Source: Actinomyces faecalis (GTDB lineage Bacteria; Actinomycetota; Actinomycetes; Actinomycetales; Actinomycetaceae). Taken from it: a stretch of 64,000 nucleotides of DNA. Position 1 is the stretch's first letter, and every line of letters starts with the position of its first letter. The DNA lies in NCBI RefSeq assembly GCF_013184985.2, contig NZ_CP063418.1:1240001-1304000 (forward strand), written 5' to 3'. The notes under the pieces were generated by a model. The model made no database searches. It worked only from the letters and a program-made list of their open reading frames with translations, and was not told the origin of the DNA. A program made the position numbers and the translations under genes. Shown piece by piece: positions 17,786 to 28,056 of the stretch.

Positions 17786-19873
17786 GTGCGTGACTTCGCC
17801 GACCGCCTCAAGCGGATCCTCGTCGGTCGTCCGGTTCCCAGCCAGGCGCTGGGCGAGACCCTCCTGCCCAAGCGGATCGCCCTGCCGGTCTTTGCCTCTG
17901 ACGCGCTGTCCTCGGTCGGGTACGCCCCGGACGAGGTCCTCGTCACCCTGGCGGTGGCTGGCGTGGCGGCGACTGCTGTGTCCCCGTGGATCGCGCTGGC
18001 CGTCGTGGGCGTGCTCGTGGTGGTCGTGGCCTCCTACCGCCAGACCGTCCACGCCTACCCCTCCGGTGGAGGGGACTACGAGGTGGTCTCCACCAACCTG
18101 GGGCCCAGAGCCGGTCTGGCTGTGGCCTCGGCACTGCTGAGCGACTACGTCCTGACCGTGGCTGTCTCGGTGTCCGCAGGAGCCGGCTACCTGGCTGCGG
18201 CCGTACCCGCCCTGGCGCCCTACAAGGTTGAGATCGCCGTCGCGGTGGTCACGGTCCTGGCCCTGCTCAACCTGCGCGGCGCTCGCGAGTCAGGTGGCGC
18301 CTTCGCGGTGCCGACCTACCTGTACATGGCCGCGATCGGGACCATGGCGGTGACCGGACTGGTCCAGGAGGTCACCGGCTCCCTGGGGCAGGCACCTAGC
18401 GCCGGTTACGAGGTCGTCGCCCAGGAGGGCTGGGACCAGGGGCTGACGGGGCTGGCCGGGGCCTTCCTCGTCCTGCGTGCCTTCTCCTCAGGATGCGCGG
18501 CCCTGACCGGGGTCGAGGCGATCTCCAACGGCGTGCCCAGCTTCCGCCCTCCCAAGTCCAGGAACGCCGCGACCACCTTGCTCATGCTCGGAGCCATCGC
18601 GGCCCTGATGCTCATGAGCATCATCCACCTGGCAGGTGCCACGGGCGTGCACATGGTCGAGGACCCGGCCACCGACCTGCTCCAGGACGGCCGGCCACTG
18701 GGACCGGGGTACCACCAGGACCCGGTGATCGGTCAGGTCGCAGCCGCCGTCTTCTCCGGCTTCAAGCCGATGTTCTACCTCGTGACGGCCGTGACGGGCC
18801 TTATTCTCGTCCTGGCGGCCAACACCGCCTTCAACGGCTTCCCGGTGCTGGCCAGCGTGCTGGGACGCGACGAGTTCCTTCCCCGTCAGCTCTCCCAGCG
18901 CGGGGACCGCCTGGCCTACTCCAACGGCATCATCGTGCTGTGGCTGGGGGCCGTGGCCTTCATCGTGGGATTCGGGGCCAGTACCAACCGGCTCATCCAG
19001 CTCTATATCGTCGGGGTGTTCATCTCCTTCACCCTGTCCCAGATCGGGATGGTCCGCCACTGGACCCGTGAGCTGGCCACGGCCACAGAGCCCCGGGTGC
19101 GTGCCCGCATGCGTCGCTCACGCGTGGTCAACGCCGTCGGCGTCGCCGGCACCGGCCTGGTCCTGCTCATCGTGCTGGCCACCAAGCTCACCCGCGGTGC
19201 CTGGATCACGCTCACCATCATGGCGCTGCTCTACCTGCTCATGACGGCGATCCGTGGGCACTACGCCCGCGTCTCCTCCGAGCTGGCGGTGGCCGACCTG
19301 CACGACTCCCGCGTCCTGCCGGCTCGTGTCCACGCCGTCGTGCCGGTCTCGCGCCTGCACAAGGCCACCCTGCGGGCGGTGACCTACGCCCAGTCCACCC
19401 ACCCCACCTCGATCGAGGCCGTCACGGTGGACACCGGCGACGGCGGGGCCGACCGTCTGCTGGCCGACTGGGAGGAGGCCGAGCTCACGGTGCCGCTGAC
19501 CGTGCTGGACTCGCCCTTCCGGGACGTCGTCAGGCCGCTGACCGTCTACGTCCGCGACGTACGGCGTGAGTCGCCGCGTGACCTCGTCGTCGTCTTCCTG
19601 CCCGAGTACCTCGTGCGCCACTGGTGGGAGCAGGTCCTGCACAACCAGACCGCTCTGCGGATCAAGACGGCGCTGCTGTTCACACCGGGCGTCGTCGTCG
19701 CCTCGGTACCCTGGCAGCTGGGCCTGCCGGGGGAGTCCTCGATCCACCACGGTCGCCGGGCGACCGTCCCACACGGGATCCCGGACGCCGACGTCGCAGC
19801 CCGCCGTGCCTCGGCCAGGCGCCTGGCACCGGCCGCAGGCACTGGCCCCAGTCCTGAGCGCAAGGAGAAGTGA
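17786..19873 (+). CDS. APC-superfamily permease, KimA-like (probable H+/K+ symporter)
   Basis: Membrane protein of 695 residues with about 12 transmembrane helices and a long cytoplasmic C-terminal domain (from about residue 480). By recalled family features it resembles Bacillus KimA: FASDALSSVGYAPDE gives D39 and Y46, and LLSDYVLTVAVSVSAG gives D120, positions that bind K+ in KimA; AFSSGCAALTGVEAISNGVP is also conserved. I therefore prefer potassium uptake over the generic label amino-acid transporter. GTG start at 17786, with TAGGCT 8 nt upstream. Divergent from two RCK genes. The methyltransferase gene follows after 1 nt. Confidence 0.8.
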   Translation: MRDFADRLKRILVGRPVPSQALGETLLPKRIALPVFASDALSSVGYAPDEVLVTLAVAGVAATAVSPWIALAVVGVLVVVVASYRQTVHAYPSGGGDYEVVSTNLGPRAGLAVASALLSDYVLTVAVSVSAGAGYLAAAVPALAPYKVEIAVAVVTVLALLNLRGARESGGAFAVPTYLYMAAIGTMAVTGLVQEVTGSLGQAPSAGYEVVAQEGWDQGLTGLAGAFLVLRAFSSGCAALTGVEAISNGVPSFRPPKSRNAATTLLMLGAIAALMLMSIIHLAGATGVHMVEDPATDLLQDGRPLGPGYHQDPVIGQVAAAVFSGFKPMFYLVTAVTGLILVLAANTAFNGFPVLASVLGRDEFLPRQLSQRGDRLAYSNGIIVLWLGAVAFIVGFGASTNRLIQLYIVGVFISFTLSQIGMVRHWTRELATATEPRVRARMRRSRVVNAVGVAGTGLVLLIVLATKLTRGAWITLTIMALLYLLMTAIRGHYARVSSELAVADLHDSRVLPARVHAVVPVSRLHKATLRAVTYAQSTHPTSIEAVTVDTGDGGADRLLADWEEAELTVPLTVLDSPFRDVVRPLTVYVRDVRRESPRDLVVVFLPEYLVRHWWEQVLHNQTALRIKTALLFTPGVVVASVPWQLGLPGESSIHHGRRATVPHGIPDADVAARRASARRLAPAAGTGPSPERKEK

Positions 19874-19874
19874 G

Positions 19875-21260
19875 ATGACCGCTGCTCGTGAGGAGATCAT
19901 CCTCGCCGTCGGGGCCCCGGCTCACGGCGGCCACTGCGTGGCACGGCCGGTCGGTGAGCCCGACGGGCACGTCGTCTTCGTCCGGCACGCCCTGCCCGGT
20001 GAGACCGTACGAGCGGTCATGACGCAGAAGACCTCCAGGACATGGCGGGCCGAGGCGGTGGAGGTTCTCTCGGCCTCCCCCGACCGCGTGCGCCCGGCCT
20101 GGGCAGAAGCCGGTGCCCAGGGCGTGGGCGGCGGGGAGCTGTCCCACGTGGCCCTTCCGGCTCAGCGCACCTGGAAGCGGTGGGTGCTGGCTGACTGCCT
20201 GCGGCGAGTGGGCGGGCAGGAGGTGGCCGACGCCGTCGCCGCCGTGGCAGGACAGGTCAGCGGCCGGGCGGGCGTGGCCGTGGAGGCGATGCCGAGTGAG
20301 CAGGAGGCTGAGGCCAGCGCGGACGCTCGCGTGCGCGACCGGGCCGGCACGGCCACCCGTACCCGTGTGTCCCTGGAGACGACGACGGACGGGCAGCTGG
20401 GCATGCACGGCTTCCGCTCCGCTGAGGTCAGGGCCGTCCGTACGCTGCCTCTGGCCGTGCGGGAGATCCAGGAGCTGGGACTGCCCCAGCGCCGCTGCTG
20501 GCGGGACCTGGCACGCAGCGGCGGCCGCCTGAGCGCGGTGGGCCCCAGCGGGGGAGAGCCGGTGGTGGTCGTGGACGGCCAGGTCTACTCAGCCCGGGGC
20601 AAGCCGATCGGCCGCAAGCGGGTGGAGGAGGTCGTCGACGCCACTGGCCTGGGGCTGGGAGAGCTGCGCTACTGCGTGCACGCCGACGGCTTCTGGCAGG
20701 TCCACCGTGACGCACCGAGCGTCCTGGTGGAGCGGGTCGTGCGCGGCGCGCTGACCGGGAGGCTGGAGGGCTCGCCCGCCCGGCCCGGTGCTGTGCGGGC
20801 CGAGGGGCTCAAGGTCCTGGAGCTCTACTCCGGTGCAGGGCTGCTGACGCTGCCGCTGGCGTGCCTGGGCGCCCAGGTGCGTTCCCTGGAGGGCAGCGAG
20901 CAGGCGGTGCGCGACGCCCGTCGCAACCTGCACGCCTTCCCGGGCGCCCACCTGTTCGCAGGGCGGGTCACGCCCGCCGCCGTGGCTGAGCTCGGCGCGG
21001 GCTTCGGCCAGGCAGGTGACCAGGCCGCTGACGTCGTCGTCCTGGACCCGCCGCGCAAGGGTGCCGGCCGCGTGGTGGTCGAGGCCGTGGCGGACCTGGG
21101 CCCACGACGTGTGGTCCTGGTGGCCTGCGACCCCGCGGCCGCGGCGCGGGACCTGGGGGCCTTCCTGGCGCGGGGGTACTCGCTGACCAGCATGAGCTCG
21201 CTGGACATGTTCCCCCACACCCACCACTTCGAGACCCTGGCGGTCCTGTCTCGGGACTGA
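19875..21260 (+). CDS. TRAM-domain class I SAM-dependent RNA methyltransferase (TrmA/RlmD family)
   Basis: RNA uracil-C5 methyltransferase family protein of 461 residues. The N-terminal TRAM domain (GAPAHGGHCVARPVG ... FVRHALPGETVRAVM) binds RNA. The catalytic half has the SAM loop VLELYSGAGLLTLPLA, the motif VVLDPPRKGAG and the nucleophile cysteine in VLVACDPAAAARDL, where SCNP or SCDP is usual; it ends with DMFPHTHHFETLAVL. The four-cysteine Fe-S motif of RlmD is not present. The target (23S rRNA or tRNA uridine) is not determined. ATG at 19875 follows the permease stop by 1 nt and has AAGGAG upstream. Confidence 0.88.
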   Translation: MTAAREEIILAVGAPAHGGHCVARPVGEPDGHVVFVRHALPGETVRAVMTQKTSRTWRAEAVEVLSASPDRVRPAWAEAGAQGVGGGELSHVALPAQRTWKRWVLADCLRRVGGQEVADAVAAVAGQVSGRAGVAVEAMPSEQEAEASADARVRDRAGTATRTRVSLETTTDGQLGMHGFRSAEVRAVRTLPLAVREIQELGLPQRRCWRDLARSGGRLSAVGPSGGEPVVVVDGQVYSARGKPIGRKRVEEVVDATGLGLGELRYCVHADGFWQVHRDAPSVLVERVVRGALTGRLEGSPARPGAVRAEGLKVLELYSGAGLLTLPLACLGAQVRSLEGSEQAVRDARRNLHAFPGAHLFAGRVTPAAVAELGAGFGQAGDQAADVVVLDPPRKGAGRVVVEAVADLGPRRVVLVACDPAAAARDLGAFLARGYSLTSMSSLDMFPHTHHFETLAVLSRD

Positions 21261-21312
21261 GGTCCTGGAGGCTGAGGTCACTCATATTCCCACCATGTGA
21301 CGCGTCGTCGTC

Positions 21313-21318
21313 TAACGT
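21313..21318 (+). promoter_or_regulatory. -10 element upstream of acnA
   Basis: TAACGT at 21313-21318 predicts a transcript start near 21324-21326. This would leave a leader of about 69 nt before the acnA ATG with its CAGGAG site. A GTG at 21324 in frame with acnA would be a leaderless alternative start. Confidence 0.4.
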
Positions 21319-21392
21319 GAGCCGTGGCCCGAGAGCCGGCGGCGGCGCACGACGCCGTCGTCGGCCTCCTCACCAGCGTGACAGGAGCGACG

Positions 21393-24083
<2,691 letters not shown>

Positions 24084-24088
24084 CAGCC

Positions 24089-24143
24089 GGGGGTAGTCGG
24101 CGGCCCTCACCAGCATGTCTGGTGAGGGCCGCCGACTACCCCC
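24089..24143. terminator. Bidirectional hairpin between acnA and ybaK-like gene
   Basis: Perfect 24-bp inverted repeat (24089-24112 with 24120-24143) and a 7-nt loop, placed between two convergent genes. No U-tract on either strand. Confidence 0.9.
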
Positions 24144-24161
24144 GAAGCAGGGTCCCGGTCC

Positions 24162-24749
24162 TCAGCCTGGGGTGACGCCCAGGCCCGGCGTGACCTCCGC
24201 CGTCGGCAGGCTGGCCAGGAGCGTGCCGGGGACCAGCAGCTTGGAGGCCCTGACACCTGAGCCGATGAGGACCGTCTCGCGCGCCGCCACCTGGGCGTCC
24301 ACCAGCAGGCGCCAGGAGGCAGGGAGCCCTAACGGTGTGATGCCGCCGTACTCCATCCCTGACATCTCCACGGCCTGCTCCTGGGGAAGGAAGGAGGCCT
24401 TGCGGACGTCCAGCAGCCTCTTGACCACGTGGTTGACGTCAGCGAGGTCGCTGGCCCTGACGACGCAGGCGGCTGTACGACGCTCGCCTGCCCGCTTGCC
24501 AGCCACGAGGACACAGTTACCCGTGGCCTCCGGGTCGAGGCGGAAGCGCTCGTTGAAGACGTCGGTGTCGCTGAGAGCGGGGTCGATCTCGCACACGCGG
24601 GCCTGACCGGCGAGCTCAGGCTGGGTCCGCTCCAGCGCTGTGAGGCACTCGGCCACGGCAGGGGCGAGCAGCTCAGGGTGATCCAGGGCGCGGAGCCATC
24701 CGACCTCCTCGCCCAGGACCACTGCGGGATCACGTCGTTCGTCACTCAT
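24162..24749 (-). CDS. YbaK/EbsC family protein (aminoacyl-tRNA deacylase-like)
   Basis: Protein of 195 residues of the YbaK/prolyl-tRNA-synthetase-associated domain family, which hydrolyses mischarged aminoacyl-tRNA. Visible marks are TDVFNERFRLDPEATGNCVLVAGKRAG, where the catalytic-site region would lie, the Lys in VVKRLLDVRKASFL, and MSGMEYGGITPLGLP. The ATG at 24749 has AAGGAG upstream; the open frame to 24980 lacks a ribosome site and family similarity. Which amino acid it clears cannot be told from the sequence. Confidence 0.85.
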   Translation of the reverse strand: MSDERRDPAVVLGEEVGWLRALDHPELLAPAVAECLTALERTQPELAGQARVCEIDPALSDTDVFNERFRLDPEATGNCVLVAGKRAGERRTAACVVRASDLADVNHVVKRLLDVRKASFLPQEQAVEMSGMEYGGITPLGLPASWRLLVDAQVAARETVLIGSGVRASKLLVPGTLLASLPTAEVTPGLGVTPG

Positions 24750-25086
24750 CGGAGCTCCTTGTCGCGGGCAGGCCCGGCCAGGTACCGGGGCTGGCGACCG
24801 GCAGTCTAGGAGCCGGGGCCTTGCGCCTGGGCACAGGGCCAGGAAATGAAACGCGTGGTCGGCGGCATGGTCGCCGCCCACCGGGACACTCTGTTGCCCT
24901 CCCGTCCTGACCGGTGCTCGTGTCACGCGTGTCCAGGGCGGACGTGAGGGAGCGCGTGACGCCGTCATCACCCGCCCCACGATGAGCGAGGGGGCTCAGT
25001 ATCGTCCTGGACTGCCTGGGCTGGTACGGGGTGGCCGGTCTGGTGCGAGCTGAGAGGCTCGCACCCCGGCGAGTGGTCGCGTGCCG
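24750..25086. other. Intergenic region between ybaK-like gene and trmL
   Basis: About 340 bp between divergent genes. It holds a hairpin, GGTGCGAGC (25042-25050) with GCTCGCACC (25057-25065), loop 6 nt. Small open frames here look like chance in GC-rich DNA, and I see no other element. Confidence 0.5.
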
Positions 25087-25109
25087 CACGTGGCAGGATG
25101 TGCCACGTG
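25087..25109 (+). repeat. Perfect inverted repeat over the trmL translation start
   Basis: CACGTGGCA (25087-25095) and TGCCACGTG (25101-25109) surround GGATG. The repeat covers the AGGA ribosome site and the GTG start of trmL. It could be an operator or an RNA hairpin that hides the start. Confidence 0.5.
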
Positions 25110-25565
25110 CTGCACGTGATCTTTTTCGAGCCTCGTATCCCTGGCAACTCCGGCGCCGCCATCCGCCTGTCCGCCAACACCGGCTCAATGCTGCACCTGG
25201 TGGACCCGCTGTTCGACATGGATGACGCCAAGCTGCGTCGTGCCGGTCTGGACTATCACGACCTGGCGAGCACGCGGGTGCACGCCACCTGGCAGGAGTG
25301 CCTGGAGGAGGTGCCGGGGCGGGTCCTTGCCTTCACGGCCCACACCCCGCACCTGTACACCGAGGTCGAGTGGCGTGACGACGACGCGCTGCTGTTCGGT
25401 CCTGAGCCCACCGGCCTGCCTGAGGAGATCATGGCTGATCCCCGGGTCACCCAGCGGGTACGGATCCCGATGGTGGAGGGCAACCGCTCACTCAACCTGG
25501 CTAACTCGGCTGCTGTGGGGCTCTACGAGGCCTGGCGCTCACTGGGTTTCCCAGGAGGGCACTGA
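25107..25565 (+). CDS. trmL: tRNA (cytidine(34)-2'-O)-methyltransferase, TrmL-type SPOUT enzyme
   Basis: Enzyme of 152 residues that methylates the wobble nucleotide ribose of tRNA-Leu species. SPOUT marks: MLHVIFFEPRIPGNSGAAIRL at the N-terminus, ALLFGPEPTGLPEEI in the middle and the knot RIPMVEGNRSLNLANSAAVGLYEA at the end, with the usual R-S-L-N-L-A-N. I take GTG at 25107 because the family starts M-L-H and AGGA lies 8 nt upstream; an ATG at 25098 would add MCH. Convergent with the SDR gene. Confidence 0.9.
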   Translation: MLHVIFFEPRIPGNSGAAIRLSANTGSMLHLVDPLFDMDDAKLRRAGLDYHDLASTRVHATWQECLEEVPGRVLAFTAHTPHLYTEVEWRDDDALLFGPEPTGLPEEIMADPRVTQRVRIPMVEGNRSLNLANSAAVGLYEAWRSLGFPGGH

Positions 25566-25603
25566 GATCGTCGGAGAGGACGGCCTCAGCACGTTTCAAG
25601 CCC

Positions 25604-26425
25604 CTAGAGCATCCCGGCGGGGCGGATGGACAGGTCCTCGACGCCGGCGTCCAGCGGGGTGTCGACGGCAAGGCGTACCGCGGCGGCGACAGAGGTGGCG
25701 GCCATGTGGTCCTTGGCGCGGTACCTGGCCCCCTTGCCCTTCTGGATCCGCTTCTGCATCGGGGTGTCCACCCGGCCCGGGTAGATCGTGGTGACGCGTA
25801 CGCAGCCGCGTTCCTCCTCGCGCAAGGCCTCGGCCAGTGCCTTGAGCCCCTGCTTGGAGGCGCAGTACAGCGCCTGCTCGGGCCAGGTGTGCAGCCCGGC
25901 GCCGGAGTTCATCATGACGACCAGGCCCCGTGCGGAGCGCAGTGCCGGCAGGAGCAGGCTGGTCAGGTAGGCCACACTCACCAGATTCAGGTCAAGAACC
26001 TGGCGCCAGCGGGAGGGGTCGGTGTGCTCCACCGGGCCCGAGTGCTCAACGCCGGCGCAGTGGACCAGGACGTCCAGGCCCGTGACCTTGAGCGTGGCGA
26101 CGGCCTCTGCGAGGGCTGCGTCGTCAGTCAGGTCGACGGCCAGGGTGCGCACCCCGGTCCCGTTCTCCTCGGACAGGACCATCGCCAGCTCGGTCAGGTC
26201 AGCCTCGCTGCGTGCGAGCAGGACGAGGTCGTGGTCCCGGGACAGGTCACGGGCCACGGCCAGGCCGATGCCGGAGGTCGCGCCGGTCACGAGGGCGAGG
26301 TGACGGCGCTGGTGGCGCCCGTGCGAGCCTCGGGTGGCCTGGGCGCCCGAGCGTGTGCCGGAACGTGTCCCGGTGCGGGAGGCGGGTAGGGAAGAGGCCT
26401 CGCTACGACGACGGGCTGTGCTCAC
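25604..26425 (-). CDS. Short-chain dehydrogenase/reductase
   Basis: NAD(P)-dependent oxidoreductase of 273 residues. The cofactor loop is TGATSGIGLAVA, HCAG follows strand 4, and the catalytic Ser/Tyr/Lys are in MMNSGAGL and YCASKQG. The first 40 residues are an Arg/Ser-rich extension that is not part of the fold, so a later start is possible. Substrate unknown. Its GTG start overlaps the stop codon of the YbhB-like gene by 4 nt, so both belong to one operon read leftwards. Confidence 0.85.
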   Translation of the reverse strand: MSTARRRSEASSLPASRTGTRSGTRSGAQATRGSHGRHQRRHLALVTGATSGIGLAVARDLSRDHDLVLLARSEADLTELAMVLSEENGTGVRTLAVDLTDDAALAEAVATLKVTGLDVLVHCAGVEHSGPVEHTDPSRWRQVLDLNLVSVAYLTSLLLPALRSARGLVVMMNSGAGLHTWPEQALYCASKQGLKALAEALREEERGCVRVTTIYPGRVDTPMQKRIQKGKGARYRAKDHMAATSVAAAVRLAVDTPLDAGVEDLSIRPAGML

Positions 26426-26997
26426 AGTGCCTCCTTCAGGAAGGTGGTGGTGTCCTGCTCGCCGGGAACGGTGTAGGTCGCGGTCAGGACCGCGCGGGCG
26501 AGGCTGTGGTGAGACACCTGGCAGGCGACGGCGGAGGCTGAGGCCTCGTCGTCCAGACCCAGGGTGTCCACGTCCAGGGCGTGGACGGCAAAGACGTAGC
26601 GGTGCGCGCCGTCCCCGGCCGGAGGGCAGGGACCGGACCAGGCGTGGGGGCCGGCGTCGTTACGGACGTGGAAGGCGGCGCCGTCGAGCTGGAGGTCCGA
26701 CTCTCCGGTGCCCTGGGGCAGGTGGGTGACGCTGGCGTCCAGGTCCACGACGGTCCAGTGCCAGAAGCCGGCAGGGCTGGGGGCGTCAGGGCCGAAGCAG
26801 GAGACGACGTAGGAGCGGGTTCCCTCCGGGGCTCCGGACCAGTGCAGCTCCGGAGAGACGTTCTCGCCGATCGCGGTCAGGCGCAGGTCCATCTCCTCGC
26901 CCTCGTGGAGGTCCTCGGAGGCCAGGGTGAATCCTTCCACCTGCGGTAGGTGGTCGTAAGGGAACGGGGGACGGCGGCGGCTGAGGTCTGCTGTCAC
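26422..26997 (-). CDS. YbhB/YbcL (Raf kinase inhibitor-like, PEBP) family protein
   Basis: Phosphatidylethanolamine-binding-protein family member of 191 residues. Characteristic pieces are GENVSPELHWSGAPEGTRSY, where the conserved D/E-x-S-P-x-L site is, then FWHWTVVDLDASVTHLPQG, the pocket GPCPPAGDGAHRYVFAVHALD and LARAVLTATYTV. The role in bacteria is unclear. The GTG at 26997 has AGGAGG upstream. First gene of the operon with the SDR gene. Confidence 0.9.
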   Translation of the reverse strand: MTADLSRRRPPFPYDHLPQVEGFTLASEDLHEGEEMDLRLTAIGENVSPELHWSGAPEGTRSYVVSCFGPDAPSPAGFWHWTVVDLDASVTHLPQGTGESDLQLDGAAFHVRNDAGPHAWSGPCPPAGDGAHRYVFAVHALDVDTLGLDDEASASAVACQVSHHSLARAVLTATYTVPGEQDTTTFLKEAL

Positions 26998-27176
26998 GGG
27001 AACCTCCTGTGTGCTGTGTGGCTGGTGCAGGCACTGGTGGCCAGGGACTGGACGGGAGCGCAGGGCTGGTCCAGGCCGGGCACGGGCCACTGTAGACGGC
27101 AGGTGTGACAGAAACCTGGGTGGTGTCTGGGGACGTTTTTTCTGTCGCGGTGTCGCGCTACTCTTCCCCCACGACA

Positions 27177-27192
27177 GTGGACACGTGTTCGA
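27177..27192 (+). promoter_or_regulatory. LexA/SOS box of imuA'-imuB
   Basis: GTGGACACGTGTTCGA at 27177-27192 matches the LexA palindrome with one perfect half (GTTCGA) and differs from the dnaE2 box by one base. It lies 12 bp before the imuA' ATG, directly before the AAGGAG ribosome site. The gap 26998-27176 shows nothing else. Confidence 0.7.
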
Positions 27193-27204
27193 AAGGAGTG
27201 TGTG

Positions 27205-28056
27205 ATGCCTGTACCGGCTCAGAGGGCAGGGGCGGGGCAGCGTCTGGAGCGCGCCCGTCAGGCCCTGCAGGAGGCGGAGCGGCGTGCTGGCGTGAGCAGC
27301 GTGGGTGAGCGTGCGCTACGTCGTGCGGCCTCGGGGGCCGGTCGGGCTGCGTCGGCCTCCTCGGTGCAGGTGCCCGAGAGCCTGCCCCTGCTCGGAGCCT
27401 GGCAGGCCCTGGAGCGTGACCTGGATGCAGGATGGGGCGGGGTGCTCTGTCTGCGAGGGTCCCTCTGGCTCCTGCTGGCGCTGGCTGCGAGGAGGCAGGC
27501 GGCGCACGGGTGGTGCGCCGTCGTCGGGGGCCAGGACGTGGGGTGGTGCGCCGCTGCCGAGGCGGGGCTGGCCCTGGAACGGACTCTGGTGGTTCCTCTG
27601 AGTGAGACGGGTGCGGGTGCCCGTGGTGCTCTCCTGCCCGCTGTCCTCGGTGCCCTGGTTGACGGCGTTGAGGTAGTGGTCCTGACCTCCGGCTCGTGTG
27701 AGGGACTGAGGAGGGAGGCCCGGCGTGCCCTCCAGGCTCGGGCACGGGAGCGCGGTGTCCTGGTCCTGGCTCAGGGGGAGTGGGAGGGCGGGCGCCAGGT
27801 ACAGGCTCACCTGACAGGTTGTGGTACCGGTGAGGTCGTTCGTGTCCTCCGGGAGCAGCCCTGTGCTGCTCAGGAGGTGCCGGCGGGGTACCTCACCGGT
27901 CTGGGCTGGCGGGTGCGTGACCCTCGTAGCGGCGCGGTGACAGGTCTGAGGCTCGGTCCGCAGGGGCTGTACGTGGAGGGAGCGGAAGCGCCAGGTCCTG
28001 AGGGTGGGACGCGGAGCAGGCCTGCCCTGGCCCTCATCGAGGGAGGGGCGTCGTGA
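27205..28056 (+). CDS. ImuA'-like SOS mutagenesis protein
   Basis: Protein of 283 residues in the position of ImuA', the RecA-fold adaptor of the actinobacterial mutasome that bridges ImuB and other partners. A coiled-coil-like N-terminus (LERARQALQEAERRAG) is followed by a domain with LPLLGAWQALERDLDAGWGG and DGVEVVVLTSG, which fits a degenerate RecA-like ATPase; I see no intact Walker A motif. The ATG at 27205 has AAGGAG 6 nt upstream and is preferred over a GTG at 27202. It overlaps imuB by 4 nt. Confidence 0.78.
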   Translation: MPVPAQRAGAGQRLERARQALQEAERRAGVSSVGERALRRAASGAGRAASASSVQVPESLPLLGAWQALERDLDAGWGGVLCLRGSLWLLLALAARRQAAHGWCAVVGGQDVGWCAAAEAGLALERTLVVPLSETGAGARGALLPAVLGALVDGVEVVVLTSGSCEGLRREARRALQARARERGVLVLAQGEWEGGRQVQAHLTGCGTGEVVRVLREQPCAAQEVPAGYLTGLGWRVRDPRSGAVTGLRLGPQGLYVEGAEAPGPEGGTRSRPALALIEGGAS

